The notes under the pieces: generated by a model
Told to the model about the DNA's origin: nothing
Database searches by the model: none
Seen by the model: the letters and a program-made list of their open reading frames with translations, nothing else
Translations under genes and position numbers: made by a program
From: Jeotgalibaca sp. MA1X17-3
GTDB taxonomy: Bacteria; Bacillota; Bacilli; Lactobacillales; Aerococcaceae
NCBI RefSeq assembly: GCF_021513155.1
Contig: NZ_CP090983.1
Coordinates: forward strand, 1,954,501 to 2,018,500
Direction of reading: 5' to 3'
DNA: 64,000 bases
In this document: positions 18,674-26,857 of the stretch, piece by piece
Numbering within the stretch: position 1 is the first letter of the stretch
How the letters are laid out: every line of letters starts with the position of its first letter

Positions 18674-19549
18674 TTACTTTTCTCTCATTGGAGTCTGATT
18701 CTCCTTCACATAAACACTAGGAGACATGGCATAGCGTTTTTTGAATGCTCGATAGAAGGTTACGTAGTCTTTAAATCCACAACTTTCATGTACTTTTGTA
18801 ACGGCTTCTCCAGAAAGAATTAGTGCTTTTCCTAGTTCTAGTCTTCGAATGAGAATATATTTATAGATAGATATACTCATCTTTTCTTTGAAAATATGAC
18901 TGATGTGGTACTTACTTAAGAAAAAGTGATCGGCTATTAAATCTAAAGATAAATCTTCAATGAGATGATCTTTAATATAGTCGGAAATTTGTACATGTAA
19001 CTCTTTTTCTTCTGTTTCTTGGTTTACTTGGTCCTTTTCATAAACAAGTTTATTTAAACGATAAAACACATCATAGAAAATGGAAGTTTGTTTGATAATA
19101 TGACCAAATTCCGCATGAAGTTGTTTTTCCATTACTTCAGCAAAAGATTCGATGAAACTCAAGACATCTTTAGGCATTAATTTTATACGATACGTTTGAA
19201 GTCTTTCCATGTATTCAAAAATATAATTCATAGTAGAGTCTGCTTCTAATATTTGATTGATAAACTCTTCTTTCAGCCACAACACATATCTTCGATAATT
19301 TTTATCTACTTTAATGGTTGCTGCATGAGTAGTGTGAGGAGGAATTACGATAATTTCTCCGTAAAATAAATTATAAATCTCTTCTTCTACTTTATATTCT
19401 ACATCACCACTCATATAAAATAAGAACTCATAAAAATCATGTTGGTGTTCCTGTACTTGCTTGATTTTATGATCTCCAATATAGGTTAGATAATAGAATG
19501 ATTCAAAAGAAGATTCATTTTCTATACCGGTTAGCACCGTTTTGTCCAT
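18674..19549 (-). CDS. AraC family transcriptional regulator (cupin sensor)
   Basis: This 291-residue protein has an N-terminal cupin-like sensor (QEHQHDFYEFLFYMSGDVEYKVEE, GEIIVIPPHTTHAA) and two C-terminal helix-turn-helix motifs (LIADHFFLSKYHISHIFKEKM and VTKVHESCGFKDYVTFYRAFKK). Its class usually binds a sugar and activates a neighbouring catabolic operon. It is divergent from the GPH symporter/GH2 operon across a 157-bp region that contains an 18-bp palindrome, so it very likely controls that operon. The inducer is not known but should be a glycoside or uronide that the operon handles. Confidence 0.92.
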   Translation of the reverse strand: MDKTVLTGIENESSFESFYYLTYIGDHKIKQVQEHQHDFYEFLFYMSGDVEYKVEEEIYNLFYGEIIVIPPHTTHAATIKVDKNYRRYVLWLKEEFINQILEADSTMNYIFEYMERLQTYRIKLMPKDVLSFIESFAEVMEKQLHAEFGHIIKQTSIFYDVFYRLNKLVYEKDQVNQETEEKELHVQISDYIKDHLIEDLSLDLIADHFFLSKYHISHIFKEKMSISIYKYILIRRLELGKALILSGEAVTKVHESCGFKDYVTFYRAFKKRYAMSPSVYVKENQTPMREK

Positions 19550-19645
19550 TTATACGCCTTCTTTCGCAAGAAATGTAATGCTTTACACAATTTACGCAAT
19601 GTTTATCTATTTAACAGTACCGTAGTATTAGAACTAGGTTTTTTA

Positions 19646-19663
19646 TTTGTATGCGCATACAAA
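19646..19663. promoter_or_regulatory. 18-bp perfect palindrome in divergent promoter region
   Basis: TTTGTATGCGCATACAAA is fully symmetric with a central GCGC. It lies 44 bp before the chosen start of the symporter gene. It looks more like a LacI/GntR-type operator than the direct repeats usual for AraC proteins, so a second regulator is possible. Confidence 0.55.
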
Positions 19664-19706
19664 GATAAACATGTCTAGATAAATGAAAAAGAAAAAGGTG
19701 AATGAT

Positions 19707-21185
19707 ATGGATCACTCCGTGAATAGTAGTTCTTCTAATCGTGCTCAATTAAACCGTGCTAAAATTTGGCAAATCGCATTTTTTGCAGCCAATAATCTTG
19801 CTACAAACTGTTATGCCGTATTAATGATTTATGTTTCTTATTTTGCAAATGGCGTAGCTGGTTTTGCTATTTCAACCGTTGCTATTTTACTTACTTCCTT
19901 ACGTATTTTTGATGGAATTACCGATCCAATTGTAGGCGCTCTTATAGACCGTACCAACGGAAAGTTAGGGAAATTCAGACCCTTTATGATTGTAGGAAAC
20001 TTAATTCTGATGGCGAGTATTTCTTCCCTCTTTTATATTACTCCTACCATTACAAATGGAACAACTCGTTTACTATTTTTCATCATCATTTATATGATTT
20101 ATGTGGTCGGTTACACGTTACAAACCGCTGTAACAAAAGCTGGACAAAGTGTCTTAACTAGTGATCCAAAACAACGTCCTTTGTTTGCTCTTTTTGATAC
20201 CTTAATGGTATTAGCCGTATTTGGATTAGTACCTGTCTACGTTTCTACTGTGCTTGCTAAAAAATATGGTGGCTTAGGAACCATCGAACTTTTCCATGAT
20301 ATGGTCCCCAAAGTCATTATTTTCTCAGCTATCTGTACCGTTATTGCTGTGATTGGAATTTGGTCCAAAGACCGAAAAGAATTTTTTGGAACGGGTGTTA
20401 ATCCAAAAGTAAAAATGAAAGATTACTTAGACGTTATCAAAAAGAACCGTGCATTGCAAATGCTCATCATTGCTGCAACTAGTGACAAACTAGCTCTTGG
20501 TGTCGCAACGAACGCTACAGTTGGAATCATGCTTTATGGAATCTTCTTTGGGGACTATGCCCTTGCAGGTCTTCTATCCTTAGCTGGTCTAGTCGGTGGT
20601 GTCTTGATTACAATTGTTGGGGTGACGATTGCTAGGAAAATTGACCAAAAAAGAGCCTATGTTACGTTTACTAAATTAGCTTTGACTTGTTATTCGATCA
20701 TTGCTGTATTGCTGCTTTTCTCTAACCCGGGTGATATTTCTTTTACAAACTTTGGACTGCCAACTATTTTATTCTTAATTTTCTATATTGTTGGATATGG
20801 TAGTTACATGGTCGCAGGTAATCTTTCTATTCCGATGATTGCCGATTGTACGGACTACGAGACTTATTTAAGTGGACGCTACATCCCTGGTATGATTGGA
20901 ACGTTGTTTTCTTTTGTAGATAAATTATTGAACTCCTTGAGTTCTTCTATTGTAGGATTCTCTGTAATCTTAATTGGTTTCAAAATTTTGCCTGACTTAG
21001 ATACTCCCTTTACAAATAGTATCAAATATTTAGCTATTTTCTTATTCTGTGGATTACCAATCCTTGCATGGATTACTTCTATCATTGCGATGAAACATTA
21101 TCCATTGGATCAAGAAATGATGGAAAAAGTACAAATCAAGATTCTAGAAACAAAAAAACAAGCGCTTGCTGAGGAGGAACTATGA
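19707..21185 (+). CDS. GPH family glycoside/hexuronide:cation symporter
   Basis: The start at 19707 follows AAAAAGGTGAATGAT; an upstream ATG at 19683 has no ribosome site. The roughly 492-residue protein has twelve membrane segments. It carries the GPH family motifs, with ASxxRIFDGITDPIVGALIDRT near residue 70 and GKFRPFMIVG just after. A later SIPMIADCTDYETYLSGRYIPG is also typical of the MelB/GusB/YicJ group. It would import a glycoside or glucuronide with a cation. The next gene, a GH2 hydrolase, overlaps its end by 4 bp, so the two are translationally coupled. Confidence 0.92.
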   Translation: MDHSVNSSSSNRAQLNRAKIWQIAFFAANNLATNCYAVLMIYVSYFANGVAGFAISTVAILLTSLRIFDGITDPIVGALIDRTNGKLGKFRPFMIVGNLILMASISSLFYITPTITNGTTRLLFFIIIYMIYVVGYTLQTAVTKAGQSVLTSDPKQRPLFALFDTLMVLAVFGLVPVYVSTVLAKKYGGLGTIELFHDMVPKVIIFSAICTVIAVIGIWSKDRKEFFGTGVNPKVKMKDYLDVIKKNRALQMLIIAATSDKLALGVATNATVGIMLYGIFFGDYALAGLLSLAGLVGGVLITIVGVTIARKIDQKRAYVTFTKLALTCYSIIAVLLLFSNPGDISFTNFGLPTILFLIFYIVGYGSYMVAGNLSIPMIADCTDYETYLSGRYIPGMIGTLFSFVDKLLNSLSSSIVGFSVILIGFKILPDLDTPFTNSIKYLAIFLFCGLPILAWITSIIAMKHYPLDQEMMEKVQIKILETKKQALAEEEL

Positions 21186-23464
21186 GAATTAAAAAAAGTT
21201 TAAACCAAGATTGGTCGTTTACGAAAGAACAAGCAACGATGGACACACTAAAAGACATCGAAACCTTTGAATCTGTGAAGATTCCCCACACCTGGAATAA
21301 TCTAGATGGTCAAGATGGTGGTCTAGATTATTATAGAGGAGTTTGCTGGTATAAAAAAGAGTTGGACCTAGGTGAAGAAGCAATAGGTAAACGAGTTTAC
21401 TTAGAGTTTGAAGGTTCAAATAGTATTACAGATGTATATGTAAATGGTAAAAAAGCAACCCATCATGAAGGTGGATTTTCAACGTTTCGCGTTGAGCTTA
21501 CTCCATTTTTATTGGAGAATGAAGTAAATGAATTGGCAGTTAGCGTAGATAATCGTGCCAATGATTATATTTATCCTCAAATGGCTGATTTCACTTTCTT
21601 TGGTGGAATTTACCGGGCTGTCAACTTGATTCTAGTAGAAGATAGTCATTTTGATTTAGAGTATTATGGTTCAAAAGGAGTCAAAGTTACACCTGATCTA
21701 AAGGATCAAACGGCAACGATTAGAACCGAATATTTTGTTACGAATCCAAAAGAAAATCAAACACTCAAATGTACGATTTACACACATGACAATCAAGTCG
21801 TTTCAACACAAACGGCTTCTGTATTAGAAAAAGAAATTTCGATTACCGTTGAAAACCCTCATTTATGGAACGGAGTAAAAGATCCTTATTTATATAAAAT
21901 GGACGTTATATTGAAGTCAAACGACCACGTGTTAGATAATGTTTCTGTAAAGTTTGGAATTCGAAATTTCCACGTAGACCCTGAGCAAGGCTTTTTCTTG
22001 AATGGAGAAAGTTATCCCCTTCGAGGAGTTTCTCGTCATCAAGACCGTGAAGATATGGGCTGGGCTCTTACTGGAAAAGAACATAAAGAAGACATGGAGT
22101 ACATTGCAGAAGTAGGCGCAAACACGATTCGTCTTGCACACTATCAACACGATTCTTATTTCTACGATTTGTGTGATGAATATGGAATGGTCGTATGGGC
22201 AGAAATACCATTTATCTCTAGTTTCATGGAAAATGGTTATCAAAATACGATTACTCAAATGAAAGAATTAGTCATTCAAAACGATCATCATCCTTCTATT
22301 TGTTTCTGGGGAATTTCCAATGAAATCAGTATGGGTGGAGAGCCAGATATCTTACAGCAGAACTTGAGAGAGCTGAATGACTTGACTCATGAGTTAGACC
22401 CAACTCGTCTAACAACCATTGCCAATGCTTCTATGACGAAGTTTGATTCTGAACATAACTTTATTACTGATATCGTTGCTTATAATCATTACTATGGATG
22501 GTATGGTGGCTCTGTAGAAGATAATGGGACTTGGTTTGATTCCTATCACGAAAGTAACCCTAATCGAGCAATTGGTTTGTCAGAATACGGAGCAGAAGGA
22601 ATTCTCGCTTATCACAATCATGATCCGAAAATACGAGACTACTCAGAAGAATATCAAGCCTATTACCATGAACAGATGCTAGAAATGTTTGAAACCAGAC
22701 CATATATTTGGGCTACTCATGTCTGGAATATGTTTGACTTTGCAGCAGATGGACGTGATGAAGGTGGAGTAAAAGGAAGAAATAATAAAGGACTCATGAC
22801 CCATGATCGCTCTACGAAAAAAGATTCCTTCTTTGTTTATAAAGCTTATTGGACTACGGAACCTTTTGTACACATTTGTAGCCGTCGCTTTATCGACCGT
22901 CCAGAAGAAAACACTCCTGTTAAAGTCTATTCGAACTGTGATTCGGTTACTTTACTAGTCGACAATCAAGAAGTAGATACAGTAACCGCTCATAAAATCT
23001 TTGCCTTCCCTACTGTTCCTTTAGCAATGGGAGAAAATACGATTACAGCTATCGGTTATAAGAACGGCGAAGAACAATTTATAGAAAGCATTACTTTAAA
23101 CCGAGTAACGGAACCGAATCCAGATTATACTGTAAAAGATGAAGCGGAAGGAGAAGGCGCTGATAATTGGTTTGTAGAAAAAGAAGATGGAACCGTTGGC
23201 TTTTTCGAATTTCCAGAAGGATTTTTCTCCATTCATGATACGATTGAAGAGATTACCGCTACTGATGAAGGAATGGATTTTATGTTATCTCTTCTGAGTA
23301 CAACTCCTATCCAAGGAAACCAGAAAGAACTTCTGGATTACTTAAAAGGATATACGGTAAAAGCTCTCTTGAAATTAACAAGTGGCGATGGAGCAAAACC
23401 TGAAACACTACTGATGATTAACGAAGCTTTAAATAAATTACCAAAAGCTCCACAGAACAAATAA
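21182..23464 (+). CDS. Glycoside hydrolase family 2 (beta-galactosidase or beta-glucuronidase type)
   Basis: This 760-residue enzyme has the GH2 sugar-binding domain (TWNNLDGQDGGLDYYRGVCWY; VYLEFEGSNSITDVYVNG), an immunoglobulin-like domain, and a TIM barrel. The barrel contains RGVSRHQDREDMGWAL, the acid/base Glu in CFWGISNEISMGG (about residue 381) and the nucleophile Glu in IGLSEYGAEG (about residue 468). No signal peptide is present, so it acts on glycosides imported by the coupled symporter. A C-terminal extension of about 150 residues is normal for the longer LacZ-like members. The substrate could be a galactoside or a glucuronide. Confidence 0.92.
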   Translation: MRIKKSLNQDWSFTKEQATMDTLKDIETFESVKIPHTWNNLDGQDGGLDYYRGVCWYKKELDLGEEAIGKRVYLEFEGSNSITDVYVNGKKATHHEGGFSTFRVELTPFLLENEVNELAVSVDNRANDYIYPQMADFTFFGGIYRAVNLILVEDSHFDLEYYGSKGVKVTPDLKDQTATIRTEYFVTNPKENQTLKCTIYTHDNQVVSTQTASVLEKEISITVENPHLWNGVKDPYLYKMDVILKSNDHVLDNVSVKFGIRNFHVDPEQGFFLNGESYPLRGVSRHQDREDMGWALTGKEHKEDMEYIAEVGANTIRLAHYQHDSYFYDLCDEYGMVVWAEIPFISSFMENGYQNTITQMKELVIQNDHHPSICFWGISNEISMGGEPDILQQNLRELNDLTHELDPTRLTTIANASMTKFDSEHNFITDIVAYNHYYGWYGGSVEDNGTWFDSYHESNPNRAIGLSEYGAEGILAYHNHDPKIRDYSEEYQAYYHEQMLEMFETRPYIWATHVWNMFDFAADGRDEGGVKGRNNKGLMTHDRSTKKDSFFVYKAYWTTEPFVHICSRRFIDRPEENTPVKVYSNCDSVTLLVDNQEVDTVTAHKIFAFPTVPLAMGENTITAIGYKNGEEQFIESITLNRVTEPNPDYTVKDEAEGEGADNWFVEKEDGTVGFFEFPEGFFSIHDTIEEITATDEGMDFMLSLLSTTPIQGNQKELLDYLKGYTVKALLKLTSGDGAKPETLLMINEALNKLPKAPQNK

Positions 23465-23468
23465 AATA

Positions 23469-23508
23469 GTAGGCATTGGTGACTTCAAATCACCAATGCC
23501 TATTTTTA
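23469..23508 (+). terminator. Intrinsic terminator of the symporter-GH2 operon
   Basis: TAGGCATTGGTGA pairs perfectly with TCACCAATGCCTA over a 7-nt loop and is followed by TTTTT. It begins 5 bp after the GH2 stop. Confidence 0.9.
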
Positions 23509-23510
23509 TA

Positions 23511-23548
23511 CAAAAAAATGCTCTCCAACAGATTGTTGGACAACATTC
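23511..23548 (-). terminator. Intrinsic terminator of the D-Asp ligase operon
   Basis: On the minus strand ATGTTGTCCAACA and TGTTGGAGAGCAT form the stem, followed by seven T. It is back to back with the GH2 terminator. Confidence 0.8.
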
Positions 23549-23590
23549 ATAATTTAACGCTATTTGGAAGTCTTCCTATTTATAGATACT

Positions 23591-24838
23591 TTATTTAGAT
23601 TTAAAGAAAGTATCAAATCGATCGTTATACCTATAAAACATGTAAACCATCAAGGAAAAATGAGTCAATGAATAATCTTTCGGATAGAATACAGTTGTTC
23701 CAACTTTTCCTTTTTTCATTAATTCGAGTGCTTTTTCTTTTTGAGGATTATCAGCTGCATATTTCTTGAATACTCTTGTGGGTACACCTAACCAAAATTT
23801 CTGATCATCGTTTCTACGTCCGTATACCGTTCCTGTAAAGGGTGTTTGATACACAAATTCATCTATGATTAGTTTGGCTAAGTTGATACCATTTAACGTA
23901 ACAAAGAAACTACTTCTTCCTTGACGCAAGTTAATTTCAAACAATTTGAAGCGACCGTCTTTGGGATCATATTTCATATCGATATTAGCAAAGCCCGTAT
24001 ACTGAATATCTTCCAAAAACCGTTTTAAGTTTTGGTATATTTCATCATGATCGTCCGGAAGAATGGCTACATAATTTCCAATAGAGGCTGGGAAAGGATC
24101 TTCCAATAAAGGTTGTCCCAAGAACATCATCCGTACCTGATGATTAGAATCCACATAAGCGTTTAACACGCGCATGTTACTATCATCACCGGCAACAAAT
24201 TCTTGAATGATTAACTCTTTGGTATAGCCCGATTGATAAATACGGTCTACAACCAAATCATATTCTGCTTTACCTTCTATAATATACGCTTTCTTTTTAC
24301 CTTCAAAATGAATATTCAAATACTCAACGCTATCCGTTGGTTTAATCGCAATAGGAAAATCAAACGGCAAAGGATTCAAGTACGTCTTCTGATCATACAT
24401 TTCTTTGTCTACAATATACGTTGTCGGATAAGGAAGACCATACTCTTCACAAATATTATAAAAACTAACTTTATCGCTCAATTTTAAAAGAAGATCATGA
24501 TCAATCGCTGGGAATGAAAACCATTGAGAGAGAGTTTTTTGATATTTAGAAACTAGTTCTGCATAGCTATCCCCACAAGGAATCAACAAGTAGGTTATGT
24601 TCGGATCGTTATACCGATTAATCGCAAGGTTGGTAAGAGTTTCAATAAATACCTCTTCTTCATTAAAATCAGGAACAATCTTTACTTTTACGATATGGCT
24701 GAATCGAGTTGCAGCTAATTGTTTGGAACCGATGGCTTCACTTTTAATCTTGTACTCTTGATGAAAAGAGCGTGCCATGCCATATGCATTAATGTCACTA
24801 CCTAATAAAATTGGTATGAACTTTGGGCTGTCTGCCAT
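23591..24838 (-). CDS. ATP-grasp D-aspartate ligase (peptidoglycan cross-bridge)
   Basis: About 415 residues from the ATG at 24838, which has GGTGG upstream. The N-terminus reads FIPILLGSDINAYGMARSFH. An ATP-grasp core (FPIAIKPTDSVEYLNI, LIIQEFVAGDDSNMRV) and the Mg site KLFEINLRQGRSSFFVT follow. This architecture and length match the Aslfm/AslA ligases. These add D-aspartate to the epsilon-amine of L-lysine in the cell-wall precursor. The aspartate racemase gene directly upstream would supply D-Asp, which strongly supports the call. It predicts an L-Lys-D-Asp (or D-Asn) interpeptide bridge in this organism. Confidence 0.85.
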   Translation of the reverse strand: MADSPKFIPILLGSDINAYGMARSFHQEYKIKSEAIGSKQLAATRFSHIVKVKIVPDFNEEEVFIETLTNLAINRYNDPNITYLLIPCGDSYAELVSKYQKTLSQWFSFPAIDHDLLLKLSDKVSFYNICEEYGLPYPTTYIVDKEMYDQKTYLNPLPFDFPIAIKPTDSVEYLNIHFEGKKKAYIIEGKAEYDLVVDRIYQSGYTKELIIQEFVAGDDSNMRVLNAYVDSNHQVRMMFLGQPLLEDPFPASIGNYVAILPDDHDEIYQNLKRFLEDIQYTGFANIDMKYDPKDGRFKLFEINLRQGRSSFFVTLNGINLAKLIIDEFVYQTPFTGTVYGRRNDDQKFWLGVPTRVFKKYAADNPQKEKALELMKKGKVGTTVFYPKDYSLTHFSLMVYMFYRYNDRFDTFFKSK

Positions 24839-24885
24839 AGTCAATCATCCACCATTTCTTTTTTTCATTCAAGGTTCTTACATTT

Positions 24886-25584
24886 CTAATACGAATGAGC
24901 CCATTCAATCGTTCGATCTACTAAAGTACTCTGAGCATCTACTATTAAACAAGGTTCGATCATTCCTTCTACATCATATAGAAGAGACAGCTCCGTACAG
25001 CCCAAGAGGACTGCTTGACACCCTGCTTCTTTTGTTTGTTGTAGAATATCCAAATATAGTTCCGTATTAAGAAAACCATATTTTTTTACATCTCGATAAA
25101 TGAGGTTGTTCACCTTTTCTTGCAAAGCACGGTCTGGAATATATACTTCAAATCCGCTCTCTTGTAATTCTTTTTCATAGACGCCTGAACAAATGGTTCC
25201 CTCTGTTGCTAGAACGGCTACTTTGCCTTTTTTCATTTTTTTCTTTAATTCTTTCACCGTTTCCCTAGGCATATGCAAAATGGGAATATCAATAGCTGCT
25301 TGTAATTCATCATAAAAATAATGAGCCGTATTACAGGCTAAGACGATAAATTGTGGATGTAAAAGTTTCTGTTGTTCCAAATCCTCTAGCAAAAACTGAA
25401 GAGGACTTTCTTTTGTAGAATCCATTATATAAGCAGTCCGATCAGGAATAGTCGCATGGTTAAACAACACATAATTCAAATAGTCTTGATCTACATATGC
25501 ATTGGTTTTTTTATTCAGTTGATGAATAAAACTTTCAGTCGCTAGCGTTCCCATGCCACCTAAAATCGAGAAAAATTTCTTCAT
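24886..25584 (-). CDS. racD: Aspartate/glutamate racemase family protein (D-Asp supply)
   Basis: This 232-residue racemase begins with FFSILGGMGTLATESFI. The two catalytic cysteines are visible in FIVLACNTAHYFYDEL (about residue 81) and AVLLGCTELSLLYD (about residue 195), the pair used for two-base racemisation. Such enzymes convert L-Asp to D-Asp without a cofactor in the cytoplasm. It lies 47 bp before the D-Asp ligase gene, the same order as racfm-aslfm in Enterococcus faecium. The pair probably forms one transcript that ends at 23511. Activity on glutamate cannot be excluded from sequence, but the context favours aspartate. Confidence 0.88.
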   Translation of the reverse strand: MKKFFSILGGMGTLATESFIHQLNKKTNAYVDQDYLNYVLFNHATIPDRTAYIMDSTKESPLQFLLEDLEQQKLLHPQFIVLACNTAHYFYDELQAAIDIPILHMPRETVKELKKKMKKGKVAVLATEGTICSGVYEKELQESGFEVYIPDRALQEKVNNLIYRDVKKYGFLNTELYLDILQQTKEAGCQAVLLGCTELSLLYDVEGMIEPCLIVDAQSTLVDRTIEWAHSY

Positions 25585-25616
25585 CGTTGTCTTCTTCCCT
25601 CCCGAAAAACGTAGTC

Positions 25617-25667
25617 AAAAAAAAGCCAGTTCTCAAAAATTAGACCACAAAATCTAATTTTTTGAGG
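25617..25667 (-). terminator. Hairpin with downstream T-run between map and racD
   Basis: CTCAAAAAATTAGA and TCTAATTTTTGAG form a stem on the minus strand (25632-25666). Eight T follow after a 7-nt spacer (A8 at 25617-25624). It probably ends the map transcript. Confidence 0.55.
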
Positions 25668-25774
25668 ACCCACTTATCTACCACCCTATATTACTCTTGT
25701 TCATTCGCAAATGCCAATAATTCTTCTTCATGATGTCATCTATTTTGGATAAAGAAAAAAAGCTAGAATTTTTG

Positions 25775-25915
25775 TCCCAGCCCTTTCCCTATTTCTTAAC
25801 TATTTTCTTAAGCGCGGAATAAGAGGAAGACCCGACGTCCATTCACGATTCATACTCAGATAGTCTACGTTTGTTCGCTCTAGTGTTCGGGTCTAAACGC
25901 CTTTTTATTCTGCTT
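25775..25915 (-). repeat. Dispersed intergenic element with ACCCGA/TCGGGT arms, copy 1
   Basis: Read on the minus strand, this segment contains AAGGCGTTTAGACCCGAACAC, then CTGAG, and GGACGTCGGGTCTTCCTC, followed by AGGGCTGGGACAAAAA. The same blocks in the same order occur on the plus strand near 43170-43262. The outer arms AGACCCGA and TCGGGTCT are complementary, so the RNA can fold into one long stem. It lies between map and racD, in a region without genes. Confidence 0.65.
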
Positions 25916-25926
25916 TCTTATTTTAT

Positions 25927-26679
25927 TTAGTCTTGTTCGGTAGTAATAACAGGACCCTCTTTTGTAATCGCAATGGTATGTTCAAACTGACAACTTAAGC
26001 CAGCATCTTTTGTGCGGGCCGTCCAACCGTTTTTATCCATTTTTGATTTCCAAGTACCCGTATTTACCATGGGTTCGATTGTAATGGTCATTCCTTCTTT
26101 CAAACGAAGACCTCTACCTGCTTCGCCATAATGAGGCACAGACGGACTTTCGTGCATCGTAGGTCCTATTCCATGTCCAATGAATTCACGGACAACAGAA
26201 AAGCCTTCTCCTTCTACATAAGTCTGAATGGCATGGCTAATGTCCCCAATTCGATTTCCTGGCATTGCTTGTTCAATTCCTAGGTACAATGCTTTTTTAG
26301 TAACGTCCATCAAATGTTTCAACTGGTCATTTGGTTGGCCTACAACATAACTCCAGCAAGAGTCGGCCATAGCGCCTTTGTAATTCACAACGGTATCGAC
26401 TTTGATCAAGTCACCGTCTTTTAATACTTCATCTTTTAAAGGGAAGCCATGACAAATTTCATCATTGACACTCGTACAAGTCGCAAATTCATATCCTTCA
26501 AAACCAATTTGCTCAGGAATTGCGCCTGCCTCTTCAATTCTTTTTTGGACGAAATTATTTATTTCCATCGTTGTGATACCTGGTTTAATAAAGTCTCGTA
26601 AAGCTACATGAATATCGGCAAGAATTTTCCCCGATTCTTTCATCGCTTCTATTTCGCGTGGTGATTTTAATGTGATCAT
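25927..26679 (-). CDS. map: Methionine aminopeptidase, type I
   Basis: This 250-residue protein has all five metal ligands of type I enzymes: Asp in IKVDTVVNYKG, Asp in MADSCWSY, His in REFIGHGIG, Glu in ITIEPMVN and Glu in CQFEHTIAI. It removes the initiator methionine from new proteins in the cytoplasm. The start has TAGGAGGAAT upstream and the gene stands alone with its own hairpin downstream. The C-terminal WTARTKDAGLSCQFEH matches the lactic acid bacteria version. Functionally it is unrelated to the surface-protein genes on its flank. Confidence 0.96.
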   Translation of the reverse strand: MITLKSPREIEAMKESGKILADIHVALRDFIKPGITTMEINNFVQKRIEEAGAIPEQIGFEGYEFATCTSVNDEICHGFPLKDEVLKDGDLIKVDTVVNYKGAMADSCWSYVVGQPNDQLKHLMDVTKKALYLGIEQAMPGNRIGDISHAIQTYVEGEGFSVVREFIGHGIGPTMHESPSVPHYGEAGRGLRLKEGMTITIEPMVNTGTWKSKMDKNGWTARTKDAGLSCQFEHTIAITKEGPVITTEQD

Positions 26680-26857
26680 CTATTCTATTCCTCCTATAAT
26701 TAACTCCTTTTTAGTATACTACAACAATCCGCCGAGGACTAGATTAGGAATTAGATCTATTAGAAATGAAACAAAATTTAATAATTCAATGTAACTATAT
26801 TTTTATTTTGAATAGTAGTATATACTGATACTATCATTGAAAATGGAGTTGAGATAA

